A DNA stretch of 18,049 nucleotides, taken from NCBI GenBank assembly GCA_903834675.1, contig CAILKC010000228.1, forward strand, positions 1-18,049, in the 5' to 3' direction. Below, piece by piece: positions 7,954 through 15,246 of the stretch. A program made the translations under genes and the position numbers. This stretch comes from an uncultured Victivallales bacterium. GTDB taxonomy: Bacteria; Verrucomicrobiota; Lentisphaeria; Oligosphaerales; JAFGRS01. Position 1 is the stretch's first letter; each line of letters begins with the position of its first letter. Below the pieces are notes generated by a model. That model saw only the letters and a list, made by a program, of their open reading frames with translations, had not been told where the DNA came from and made no database searches.

Positions 7954-9945
7954 CTACGGCGCGTTGATTTCCCGCAGGTGCGCCAGGGTTTCCTGCCAGC
8001 AGCCCGGATCGCCGCCGAGGAGGTCCGTCGGCTGCAGCTTGGGACCGCTCTCCAAGTGGGCCTGCAAGTCGTCCAGCGCCGCCTCGACCTCGGCCCGCAG
8101 GGGCTCGCTGTCGGCGGCGCGGCGTTGCGCCGAGAGCCGTACCACGGCGGCGAAGCGGCGGCCGACCTCGAGGCAGACCGCCAGCCACACCAGGTCCGGC
8201 TCGCCGGGGCGCAGCGTCCGGGCCCGCTCCACATGCTCCAACATCTGTTCCGTGTAAGTCTGACGCTGGCGCCACTCGCTGCTGACGCTCTCCCAGGTCC
8301 AGGCGCCCGCGGCCACGTCGCCCTTGAACCGCCGAATCTCCCGCGTCACCGCCCACCAGACCCGGCTGATCGGATGTCGGCCGCTCTCCCCGGCCACCGC
8401 GTAGGCCCGCGCCATCTCCGCCCCGGCGCTCGCCCCCCACAGATGGACGCAGGCGCGCTCCAGAAAGCCGCCCTGGCCAAAGATCGCCTCCGGACGATGG
8501 ACGCCCCGGCAGAGACGACCCCACAACGGCAGAATGTCACTATCCCCGGGCAGGGGCGGCACCTCGCCCCCCACGCTCCCGTGCCAGAGACACTCGGCAT
8601 TCAGCAACTGCACCGGCTCCTCGTGGACCCCGCCGTTGGATAGACACACCGACTCCGCGCCGGCATACAGGTGGGCCAGAGTTCCCGAGAGATTGACCAG
8701 GTCGTTGCTGCTGTAGTTGTCACCCCCGCCAAAGGCAATGACCTGAATCCCATGGCCATGCCCGACCTCGTCCAGCGCAGCCCGCAACTGCGCGCAGCGG
8801 CCCGTGCCATCGGCCCTGAGGAACTGCTCGCGCACTCCGAACTCCACCCCGACGCGAGGCCCCAACTGGCGGCTGAGAACCCGGAAGTAGTCGACTTCCT
8901 GCTCCCAAACCTGCGGCTGATCGGGCTCGTGCATCTCCGTGTAGAGCGGACCGACGAAGGATAGGGTCAGCTCCGTGGCCGCATCGTAGGAGGCGCTACG
9001 CACGGCCTGCAGGCGCTCGCAGACCTGCCCAAACCAGTCGGCGTAGGCCCCCGCCAGCCCGCCAGCATCGGCCATCTCGTCACGGGGCCAGCGCTCCCGG
9101 CACGCCGGACAGCGGTTCAGCCAGCCCTGCCGGGCCGCACGGTAGGTCCCCGCGTCAATGTCGTGGATGTACATGAAGCCCGGCTCGACCGCGGCCACGA
9201 AACGCGCCATCTCGTCCAGTTTGGCCGCCCGCAGCCCGGCATTGGACAGACAGGTGCCATAGCGCCGACTCGCCTCCACGTTGCCCATGCCGCAGCAGTC
9301 GTAGATGGCTCCCTCGGGCCAGGGCTGGCGGTTCAGGAAAACTTGCCCCTGGTAGCCACAACGATACAACTCCGAGGTCTGGTACGACGTGCCATAGCCG
9401 CCACCGTAGCCAGCAAAGCTGAGCTTGATGCCGCGAGCGCGAGCGTAACGGTTGCAGGCTCGCATGAACTCCGCATAGCCGGGAAAACGCTCCAAAGACC
9501 AACCGAAGCCCTCAAACCAGACCTGGTTGATCTTGTGGGCAAAGCAGAAATCGAGCTTGCGCTGCAGCCGGGCCAGCGTCGCCTGCGGCCCGTCGCCCCA
9601 GTCATAGCCCCAGCGGTTGATCTCACAGTTCAGCAGCCAGTCGCTGGCGCAGCGGTAGCGGTAGGCGGGCCAGTCGCTAAGCACACAGCAGGGAAGCTCA
9701 CCCGCAACGTGCAACTGCTCCAAGCTCGCCCGCGCCCGCAGGAAGCCTCCGGAGGTCAAGGCGGTGACCGTGGCCCCCTCGGGAGTGACCTCGAGCCGGT
9801 AGGCCTCAGGCCGCTGGTCCGGCTCCAGGCCCGCCGCCCAGACGGCCTGCGGCTCCAGCCGCCAGCGCACCTGCTGCGTCAGGTCCGCCACCGGCAGAGA
9901 GCCGGGCTGACGGCTGAACTCGCGGGGTGTGGGGAGAAGGTCCAT
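7954..9945 (-). CDS. GH20-like glycoside hydrolase (beta-N-acetylhexosaminidase-related), probably cytoplasmic
   Basis: A 663-residue protein with GGAG nine bases before ATG 9945 and no signal peptide. It opens with LLPTPREF. Then comes an alpha/beta domain (about 20-90) with YRLEVTPEGATVTALTSGG, which matches the small domain preceding the barrel in GH20-type enzymes. A barrel-like region begins at DWPAYRYR (91-98) and includes KINQVWFEGFGW. Where GH20 enzymes carry the catalytic Asp-Glu pair, this protein reads MYIHDIDAGTY (D262, D264), and a CPAC motif follows at 279-282. Either the catalytic residues differ or this is a divergent clade with another specificity. The C-terminal ~170 residues are helical. 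The location beside an importer suggests hydrolysis of imported amino-sugar oligosaccharides (inference). Confidence 0.78.
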   Translation of the reverse strand: MDLLPTPREFSRQPGSLPVADLTQQVRWRLEPQAVWAAGLEPDQRPEAYRLEVTPEGATVTALTSGGFLRARASLEQLHVAGELPCCVLSDWPAYRYRCASDWLLNCEINRWGYDWGDGPQATLARLQRKLDFCFAHKINQVWFEGFGWSLERFPGYAEFMRACNRYARARGIKLSFAGYGGGYGTSYQTSELYRCGYQGQVFLNRQPWPEGAIYDCCGMGNVEASRRYGTCLSNAGLRAAKLDEMARFVAAVEPGFMYIHDIDAGTYRAARQGWLNRCPACRERWPRDEMADAGGLAGAYADWFGQVCERLQAVRSASYDAATELTLSFVGPLYTEMHEPDQPQVWEQEVDYFRVLSRQLGPRVGVEFGVREQFLRADGTGRCAQLRAALDEVGHGHGIQVIAFGGGDNYSSNDLVNLSGTLAHLYAGAESVCLSNGGVHEEPVQLLNAECLWHGSVGGEVPPLPGDSDILPLWGRLCRGVHRPEAIFGQGGFLERACVHLWGASAGAEMARAYAVAGESGRHPISRVWWAVTREIRRFKGDVAAGAWTWESVSSEWRQRQTYTEQMLEHVERARTLRPGEPDLVWLAVCLEVGRRFAAVVRLSAQRRAADSEPLRAEVEAALDDLQAHLESGPKLQPTDLLGGDPGCWQETLAHLREINAP

Positions 9946-10029
9946 GATGCTGTTCTCCGGGGCTCGTCAGGCTCGGCGCGCCCACCGCCAAACATGCTGC
10001 CGCTACCGCTCGCTTCACCGCCCCGGCCT

Positions 10030-10935
10030 TCAGGCGCTGCCGAGGCGCAACAGCCACTCGCGGCAGCGCTCGGGCCAGCTATCCACGGCAAAGCCGCGTG
10101 GGCGCATGCCGTAGCCGTGCCCGCCTTCAGGAAAGACATGCAACTCGGCGCGCACCCCAGCCCGCTGCAACGCCTGGTAGTAGAGCAGGCTGTTCGCCAC
10201 CGGTACGCCGTCATCGCCCGTGTGTGCCAAGAAGGCCGGCGGGGTTTCCTTGGTCACCTGTAGCTCGCAGGAAAAATGGCGCGCTAGCTCTTCCGAGGGC
10301 TTCGCACCCAGCAGGTTGCTGCGAGAACCAGCATGCAGCACGCCCTCGGCAGTGAAGCTCACCACGGGGTAGACCAGCACGGTGAAGTCCGGCCGACAGG
10401 AGAGGCAGGCCAAGCCCGGATCAGATTCCGTGGAGTCCGCAAACAGGGTCGAGGCCGAGGCGGCCAGGTGACCGCCGGCGCTGAAACCGAGGATGCCGAC
10501 CCGGCCGACATCCAGGCGCCACTCCTGGGCCCGCGAGCGGAGCAGCCGCAGGGCGCACTGAGCATCGCGCAGCGGCCCGTAGGGCTGACAGCGCGGGCCC
10601 GGGGCCGGATTCGGACTGCGGTACTTGAGCACGAAACCCGCGACCCCAAAGCCGTTGAGCCAGCGTGCGATGTCGTGCCCTTCCTTGTCGATGGCCACGC
10701 CGTGGTAGCCGCCCCCGGGGCAGATCAGCACCGCCGCCCCCGTAGCCGTGGCCGCCGGAGCCGGGTACGGCGTCAGGGTCGCCACCGTGATCTGGGAGAT
10801 GAAGCGGTCCAGGTAGTCGGGGCCGCGCCCGTCGTCGACCTCTGGCACGTCATTCGGCTCGGAGGCGCGTAGCGGCAGGGCGGCCGGAATCTCGGCCTTG
10901 CGTTCCGTGGCCAGGGTGAAGGGCGGTAGGTTCAT
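10030..10935 (-). CDS. Alpha/beta hydrolase, carbohydrate acetylesterase type
   Basis: A 301-residue hydrolase of the kind often annotated as acetylxylan esterase or endo-xylanase-like lipase/esterase. Visible features are the oxyanion-hole loop CPGGGYHGV (72-80), the nucleophile elbow GFSAGGH (Ser152), Asp241/Asp242 in GDDGVPVANS, and His273 in EGGHGYGM. Together they give a full Ser-Asp-His triad. No signal peptide is visible, so it is probably cytoplasmic, unlike the hydrolase at 2361. AGGA lies about ten bases before ATG 10935. It ends 84 bases before the glycosidase gene and is likely co-transcribed. Likely role (inference): deacylation of imported sugars. Confidence 0.85.
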   Translation of the reverse strand: MNLPPFTLATERKAEIPAALPLRASEPNDVPEVDDGRGPDYLDRFISQITVATLTPYPAPAATATGAAVLICPGGGYHGVAIDKEGHDIARWLNGFGVAGFVLKYRSPNPAPGPRCQPYGPLRDAQCALRLLRSRAQEWRLDVGRVGILGFSAGGHLAASASTLFADSTESDPGLACLSCRPDFTVLVYPVVSFTAEGVLHAGSRSNLLGAKPSEELARHFSCELQVTKETPPAFLAHTGDDGVPVANSLLYYQALQRAGVRAELHVFPEGGHGYGMRPRGFAVDSWPERCREWLLRLGSA

Positions 10936-11052
10936 CGTCTGGGATTCCTGTTCGTCGCAGAGACTCTGGGGCTGGCAGCAAACATCATGCCCGGATCGCG
11001 CCGGTCAAACGCCTGGGCCAACGGGGTGCATAGACAAAGAATGGACCCTCGC

Positions 11053-12255
11053 CTACGGCTTGCCCCCTTCGCCCGCCAGGGCGGCGAGCACGGCCCCCAC
11101 CATGAAGACGATGCCGTTCCGCAACGCCGTGTCGTTGAAGTCGAAGCACTGGTTGTGTAGCGGCGCGCAGGTCTCGCCCATACCCAGCAGGAACATGGCG
11201 CCAGGGTAGTCCCGGATGTAGTAGGCGAAGTCCTCGCCGCCCATGGCCGGGTTCTTCAGGTCGACCCAGGCCGCGGCGCCCAAAAGCGTCTCGGTGACGC
11301 GGCGACCGAGGCTCACGATGTCGGCCGCGTTGACCGTGGGGATGTAGGAGCCCGAATAGCGGAATTCGTAGCTGGCGCCCATGGCCTCACAGGTGCCCTT
11401 GATGAGGCGCTCCATGAGGATGGGCAGTTGGCTGCCGACGGCCTGGTTCAGGCAGCGGGTGGTGCCCTCGAGTTCGGCCGTGTCGGGGATGATGTTGCCA
11501 TTGGTCCCGGCGCTGATGCGGCAGATGCTGACCACCGCCGCTTCGAGCGGGCTGAGCTGCCGGGAGACGACCGCTTGCAGCGCCTCGATCACCCGCGCGG
11601 CGGTGAGGATGGGATCGACGCTGTCGTCCGGCCGGGAGCCATGCGCGCCCTTGCCGCGGATGGTGATCTTGAAGAACTCCGCCGCCGCGAGGATGGGGCC
11701 GGGCCGGGAGCAGATGGCCCCCACCGGGAGCCCCGGCCAGGCATGCAGGGCAAATACCGCCGCGGGCGTTGGGTCGAGCAAAGCCCCCTTCTCCACCAGG
11801 TCGCGGCCCGCGGCGACGATCTCCTCGCCCGGCTGGAAGACGAAGCGCACCGAGCCGCGCAGTTCGGCCTGCAACCGGCACAGCACCATGGCCGTGCCCA
11901 GGAGCATCGCCGTGTGCCCATCGTGGCCACAGGCGTGCATCAGCCCCGCATTCCGCGACTGATAGGACAGCCCGGTCTGCTCCAGTAAGGGCAAGGCGTC
12001 CATATCGGCCCGTACCGTGACATTCGGGCCGGGCTGGGGTCCTTGCAGCAGCGCGATCACGTCCGTGCCCAAGATCGGCGGACGCGGCTGCAACCCCATC
12101 GTCACCAGCGCATCTCTGACGAGGGCTGAGGTCTGGGTCTCCTGCAGCGCCAGCTCGGGATGCTGGTGCAGGCGGTGCCGTATCGCGGCGATCTCTGGCA
12201 ATACCCCCGCCACCAACTCAGGCAGGCGCCGAGCGAGGTCTTCAGTCGAGGTCAT
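11053..12255 (-). CDS. M20 family amidohydrolase (M20D, N-acyl amino acid / amino sugar deacylase type)
   Basis: A 400-residue metal-dependent amidohydrolase. Metal-site motifs include HACGHDGH (107-114: Cys109, His111), GEE (143-145), ALHAWP (His171), MGGEDFAYY, and a late His in APLHNQCFDF. This is the pattern of M20D enzymes such as hippurate hydrolase and N-acetyl-amino-acid deacetylases. The lid-domain hinge GKGAHGSRPDDSVDP is also present. ATG 12255 overlaps the stop of the upstream methyltransferase as ATGA (12252-12255), with AGGAG just upstream, so translation is probably coupled. Likely role: removing an acyl group from an amide; in this setting an N-acyl amino sugar or amino acid is possible but unproven. 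Confidence 0.92.
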   Translation of the reverse strand: MTSTEDLARRLPELVAGVLPEIAAIRHRLHQHPELALQETQTSALVRDALVTMGLQPRPPILGTDVIALLQGPQPGPNVTVRADMDALPLLEQTGLSYQSRNAGLMHACGHDGHTAMLLGTAMVLCRLQAELRGSVRFVFQPGEEIVAAGRDLVEKGALLDPTPAAVFALHAWPGLPVGAICSRPGPILAAAEFFKITIRGKGAHGSRPDDSVDPILTAARVIEALQAVVSRQLSPLEAAVVSICRISAGTNGNIIPDTAELEGTTRCLNQAVGSQLPILMERLIKGTCEAMGASYEFRYSGSYIPTVNAADIVSLGRRVTETLLGAAAWVDLKNPAMGGEDFAYYIRDYPGAMFLLGMGETCAPLHNQCFDFNDTALRNGIVFMVGAVLAALAGEGGKP

Positions 12256-12926
12256 GCTCCACTCTCCTGCTTGCCGCGCGTAAAGGTGAATACGTAGATG
12301 TCGCCGTGCGGGTCCATGGAGGACGTAAAGCCGGCCTGCTCCAGCGCCGTGCAGGCGCGCTGCAGGTTCCGCCGACCCGGGTCGGCAAAGAGCAGCAGGC
12401 CGCCAGGAGCGCAATAGCGCGTGGCGCACTGGACGAAAGGCGCCACCATGTCGTCCTCATAGATCAGGTCGCTGCCGAACACGATCTCAAACTCCCCAGG
12501 CAGGTGCGGCCGACGCCAGTCCAGGCGTTCGTAGCGGATACGCTCCAGGCCGTTCTCTCGGGCATTGGCCAGGAAGAACGGGCCGTTGTGCGGGTGGAAG
12601 TCGGTGGCCGTGACCTCAGCCCCCAGCCGGGCCGCCACCAGCGATGGCAGACCCAGGCCGCAGCCCAACTCCAACACCCGGCGCCCGGGCCACAGCTCGG
12701 GCCGGGCTGCCATGGCTTCAGCTAGCGCCTGCGCGGATTCCCACAGCCGGGTGTAGTAGGGAATCTGGGTCGTGTCATCCGGCGCGGTCTCGACGTAGTA
12801 CTCGATCGCCTCGTCCATGCTGACAATGACGCACAGCCGCAGCGACAGAGGCCCAACCCGGACCTCTTCGAGGCTGGTCTTGAACTGCGGCCCGACCTCA
12901 GCAGGCACTGTGTATGGCTGACCCAT
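12252..12926 (-). CDS. Class I SAM-dependent methyltransferase (METTL21/NNMT-like)
   Basis: A 224-residue protein. The SAM-binding motif I is VLELGCGLG (84-92), with an acidic motif II residue at D109 (TATDFHP). A SDLIYE segment at 152-157 and LLLFADPGR further on match the Methyltransf_16/23-like group that includes protein-lysine methyltransferases. Start ATG 12926 is chosen because AGAGGGA sits just upstream and the SAM domain numbering fits. The frame remains open to 13094, but that extra stretch is upstream sequence and part of a dead four-helix-bundle gene. A promoter-like pair lies ~31 bases beyond the start. Substrate is unknown. The 4-base overlap with the M20 gene implies a joint function or at least joint expression. 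Confidence 0.85.
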   Translation of the reverse strand: MGQPYTVPAEVGPQFKTSLEEVRVGPLSLRLCVIVSMDEAIEYYVETAPDDTTQIPYYTRLWESAQALAEAMAARPELWPGRRVLELGCGLGLPSLVAARLGAEVTATDFHPHNGPFFLANARENGLERIRYERLDWRRPHLPGEFEIVFGSDLIYEDDMVAPFVQCATRYCAPGGLLLFADPGRRNLQRACTALEQAGFTSSMDPHGDIYVFTFTRGKQESGA

Positions 12927-12963
12927 GGAATCCCTCTGAGTGCGGGGCTTGCCGCGCGGGCTG

Positions 12964-12992
12964 AATATAGGCCGCGGCCCCGCCTGCGGCAA
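12964..12992 (-). promoter_or_regulatory. Predicted sigma70-type promoter for methyltransferase-M20 operon
   Basis: On the minus strand TTGCCG (12987-12992) and TATATT (12964-12969) are separated by 17 bases. Transcription would start near 12957, giving a ~31-base leader before ATG 12926. The minus-strand block may begin here. Confidence 0.5.
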
Positions 12993-13097
12993 TCGCGACC
13001 GTGGAGCGCGGGCGCGGAACGGGGGCGGGGACTGGACCAAATAGTCGAGCCTCAGTTCCTCCAGGCTGGCCCGGACCACACGGGTCAGTTTCATCTC

Positions 13098-13107
13098 GGT
13101 TTTCTTG
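13098..13107. repeat. Target-site duplication, left copy
   Basis: GGTTTTCTTG, identical to 13369-13378, flanks the palindromic element directly. The real duplication may be 9 or 10 bases, because the last G can belong to the element's terminal repeat. Confidence 0.85.
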
Positions 13108-13368
13108 ACCTGTGCAATACGGAAGTCCGCCTGGAGCGCTGAAGGCGCGCGGCCATACCAGCCCAGGGCAACGCCCTGGGAATTAGGATAGTTATGGGCT
13201 TGAGCCCTGTAGGGGCGAGCTATCTACCCTAGGTTCGCGCTGAGGTCGCATAGGCCGCCCCTTCAGGGCTCAATCTGTGGGGTGAACTGGTACCCAGGGC
13301 GTTGCCCTGGGCGCCCAAAGCGCTACTTTGGGGCTGAATACCTCGGCCCATCCTTATTGCACAGGTCG
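13108..13368. mobile_element. MITE-like palindromic element with terminal inverted repeats
   Basis: A ~261-base non-coding element. Its ends are inverted repeats: GACCTGTGCAATA (13107-13119) and TATTGCACAGGTC (13355-13367), exact over 13 bases. Inside, the palindrome CCCAGGGC-AAC-GCCCTGGG (13162-13180) is mirrored by its exact reverse complement at 13293-13311. The 18-mer at 13200-13217 is mirrored at 13256-13273 with one mismatch, so the whole element is a large nested inverted repeat. A further hairpin, CCCAAAG-CGCTA-CTTTGGG, lies at 13314-13332. It has no transposase, so it must have been mobilised in trans by an enzyme recognising the same ends. The 9-10-base direct repeat and in-frame repair of the interrupted gene show a transposition-type insertion. 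The family name is unknown to me. Confidence 0.88.
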
Positions 13369-13378
13369 GGTTTTCTTG
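13369..13378. repeat. Target-site duplication, right copy
   Basis: GGTTTTCTTG, the second exact copy. On the minus strand it encodes part of the SKKT segment of the interrupted four-helix-bundle gene. Confidence 0.85.
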
Positions 13379-13570
13379 GATGTGCAGGAGGCCCTTGAGC
13401 CCTCAGCGATCTTCTGCACCCCGGAACGCGCCGCCTGCACCATCTGATCCTGGGTCCGCGACCGCCGATCGTTGTAGCGCTCGCAGAACGCGACCGTCAC
13501 GTCTATACTTGTTGTACGGGTCCGAGGTAGGCCGATTCGGGCCAGGCGAAGCCCCAAGCGGAGACAGATC

Positions 13571-14461
13571 ATGCCAGTACGACTGCAGACACCCCCGAGA
13601 AGCCGGAGCGCTGGACGATGGACGCTGTCGGCATGGCCGACGAACTCCAGCGGCCCCTGGCCAACCCTGGCCACGGCGGTCGCCATCGTGGTGCTCAACA
13701 CCCTGGGAGCATGCACAACCATGGCCCAGAACGCGACGGACGATGGCATGGCGCTGGTGGCGGCCGGGCCCTTCACCCTGGGCAGCGCCGGCAAGGCGGT
13801 CGACGAAGACGCCGCCGAGAGGCCGGTGCAGACCCTCGACCTGCCAGCCTTCCGCCTCGACCGCAATGAGGTCACCACGGCCCAGTACTGCCAATTCCTC
13901 AATGCCACGGGCAAAGAGCAGGATGCCCAGGGACGCGCCTGCCTGGGACCGGCACGCCTGCTCTCCATCGCCAAGGCGGATGGCGCCTGGCGCCCCACGC
14001 CGGGCCGGGAGGCCTTCCCCATGACCGGGGTGACCTGGTACGGCGCCGCCGCCTACGCCGCCTGGGCCGGTAAGCGCCTGCCCAGCGAAGCGGAGTGGGA
14101 GAAAGCGGCACGCGGCACTGACGCCCGTAAGTTCCCCTGGAGCAACACCCTGGACTATGACAAACTGCGTTTTGGTCAGGACAAACTCGGCCCCGTGGGC
14201 AGCAAGCCCGAGGGCGCCTCGCCCTGCGGTTGCCTCGATATGGTCGGCAACGCCTGGGAATGGACCAGCTCCGCCTTCCGGCCCTACCCCTACGTCGCCA
14301 GCGATGGCCGCGAAGACCCCGCCCTGGCCGAACGCCGCGTCGCCCGCGGCGGCAGTTGGGACGGCGAACCCCACATCGCCACCACCACCTACCGCTTCCG
14401 CCCCGAGCCCACCCTCGCCTACCCCTTCCTCGGCTTCCGCTGCGCGAAGTCCGCAGAGTAG
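13571..14461 (+). CDS. FGE/SUMF1-fold lipoprotein
   Basis: A 296-residue protein. A long polar N-region is followed by a hydrophobic stretch and the lipobox LGAC (Cys48), so the mature part is probably a lipid-anchored exported protein. The start is supported by GGAG seven bases before ATG 13571. The remainder is a formylglycine-generating-enzyme-like (SUMF1/PF03781) domain, from MALVAAGPFTLGS (60-72) through NEVTTAQYCQFLN, RLPSEAEWEKAARG (169-182), DMVGNAWEWT (223-232), and VARGGSWDGEP to LGFRCA. True formylglycine-generating oxygenases have a pair of copper-binding cysteines after the GGS motif. Here that segment is GGSWDGEPHIATTTYRFR with no Cys, so oxygenase activity on sulfatases is unlikely. 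A ligand-binding or other role is more probable. It ends 12 bases before the MntA-like gene and may share its transcript. Confidence 0.85.
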   Translation: MPVRLQTPPRSRSAGRWTLSAWPTNSSGPWPTLATAVAIVVLNTLGACTTMAQNATDDGMALVAAGPFTLGSAGKAVDEDAAERPVQTLDLPAFRLDRNEVTTAQYCQFLNATGKEQDAQGRACLGPARLLSIAKADGAWRPTPGREAFPMTGVTWYGAAAYAAWAGKRLPSEAEWEKAARGTDARKFPWSNTLDYDKLRFGQDKLGPVGSKPEGASPCGCLDMVGNAWEWTSSAFRPYPYVASDGREDPALAERRVARGGSWDGEPHIATTTYRFRPEPTLAYPFLGFRCAKSAE

Positions 14462-14473
14462 GAGTGAGTTCCG

Positions 14474-14752
14474 ATGGAACCCTTGGCAGCCAAGCTTCAG
14501 TCCGCGGTGTCGGCGCTGCGGGAACTGGGTGCGCGACGGGTACTGCTCTTCGGCAGCTACGCCTCTGACCCGGAGCACGCCCGCGATCTCGACCTGGCCG
14601 TGGAGGGCATTCCGCTGGAGCGCTTGGGAACCGCGGGACTGGAGTGCTACCGACGGTTGCGCGTCCCGTTGGACTTGGTCAGCCACGAGGAATCGCCGGC
14701 GTTCTTCGACCTGATCGCACAAGATGCAGTAACCCTCTATGAACAACGATAG
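14474..14752 (+). CDS. mntA: MntA-like nucleotidyltransferase antitoxin
   Basis: A 92-residue minimal nucleotidyltransferase. The active-site signature is GSYASDPEHARDLDLAV: GS at 27-28 and the metal-binding Asp-x-Asp at D38/D40. The spacing is nine residues, one shorter than the GSX10DXD of characterised MntA. In type VII toxin-antitoxin systems MntA transfers AMP to a Tyr of the HEPN toxin and so silences it. GGAG is nine bases before ATG 14474, overlapping the end of the FGE-like gene region. The reading frame overlaps the HEPN gene by 14 bases, the usual antitoxin-first order. Confidence 0.88.
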   Translation: MEPLAAKLQSAVSALRELGARRVLLFGSYASDPEHARDLDLAVEGIPLERLGTAGLECYRRLRVPLDLVSHEESPAFFDLIAQDAVTLYEQR

Positions 14753-15212
14753 GCTGGCGAAAGAGATCCGCTTCGATCTTGACGCCTTGCGGCAGACCGC
14801 CGAGCTGGCAGCGCAGTTGCTGCAGCATGCACGACAGGAGCAGGAGCCGTGGCTTGCCGCCGCGGCTGCCAAGTACATTGCCGACGTGTTCATGGGTGTC
14901 GAGAACCTCTGGAAGCGGCGGTGTCGGCGTCTTGGCCAGTCCGTCCCAGATGGCCCCACCTCCCACTACGAAACGCTGCTCGCCTTCCTCTCCGACCCGG
15001 AATTGGGGGGAAGACTCCCTCCAGACATGGAAGGTCGACTCGGGAACTACCTCCGCTTCCGGCATCGTTTCGTGCATGGCTATGGCGTGGGAGTGACGTG
15101 GGCCATGGTCGAGGAACCCCTTCGCCTCATCCCCGATACCGTCACTCAACTATGCCGCGTCTGGGAGCCGTGGCTGGCAAGGCAAGAGGGGGCTCCCGGT
15201 GACCGGCAATAA
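14739..15212 (+). CDS. hepT: HepT-like HEPN ribonuclease toxin
   Basis: A 157-residue, all-helical HEPN protein. The active-site motif RX4HXY is intact as R108-HRFV-H113-G-Y115 in YLRFRHRFVHGYG. Arg and His are the ribonuclease residues, and Tyr115 is the expected site of AMP addition by the MntA partner. It starts inside the end of the mntA frame (14739 versus stop 14752), so translation is coupled. It is longer than many HepT proteins (about 110-140 residues), with an extra C-terminal tail (LARQEGAPGDRQ). Role: RNA-cleaving toxin, probably part of phage defence or plasmid-type stabilisation. The next gene downstream is a DNA methyltransferase, which supports a defence-island setting. Confidence 0.88.
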   Translation: MNNDRLAKEIRFDLDALRQTAELAAQLLQHARQEQEPWLAAAAAKYIADVFMGVENLWKRRCRRLGQSVPDGPTSHYETLLAFLSDPELGGRLPPDMEGRLGNYLRFRHRFVHGYGVGVTWAMVEEPLRLIPDTVTQLCRVWEPWLARQEGAPGDRQ

Positions 15213-15217
15213 CGCGC

Positions 15218-15246
15218 TTGAGCCCGCTGGGCTGGCGTACTATCTT
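15218..15246 (+). promoter_or_regulatory. Weak candidate promoter upstream of the structured region
   Basis: TTGAGC (15218-15223) and TATCTT (15241-15246) are spaced by 17 bases, starting six bases after the hepT stop. Each hexamer matches consensus at about four positions. It could drive a transcript through the hairpin region toward the methyltransferase gene. Confidence 0.25.

Larger units (their letters stand above)
13041..13512 (-). pseudogene. Four-helix-bundle protein (23S rRNA IVP-like) remnant, split by a MITE
   Basis: The minus strand encodes a recognisable 48-residue piece at 13369-13512, including RRSRTQDQMVQAARSG and QKIAEGSRASCTSKKT. A second piece at 13041-13097 encodes EMKLTRVVRASLEELRLDY. 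These are consecutive parts of the four-helix-bundle protein family (23S rRNA intervening-sequence protein relatives, 'suffix domain' subgroup), which normally reads ...AEGS.ASGTSKKTELKL...RASLEELLLDYEDF... The two are separated by a 261-base palindromic element. Deleting the element plus one copy of the 10-base flanking repeat joins ...KKT to EMKL... in frame. Similarity also stops abruptly after LDY and before TSIDV, so both ends are missing and the gene was probably decaying or truncated independently. It is non-functional as it stands. Confidence 0.85.

Noticed and set aside
3435..10263. Several long plus-strand ORFs (up to ~695 codons) opposite the transporter and glycosidase genes
   Set aside because: They are antisense shadows of well-recognised minus-strand genes in GC-rich DNA, rich in His/Gln/Arg/Glu with no family motifs.
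12927..13094. 56-codon N-terminal extension of the methyltransferase frame
   Set aside because: It crosses the predicted promoter and encodes the tail of the dead four-helix-bundle gene; the SD-supported start is 12926.
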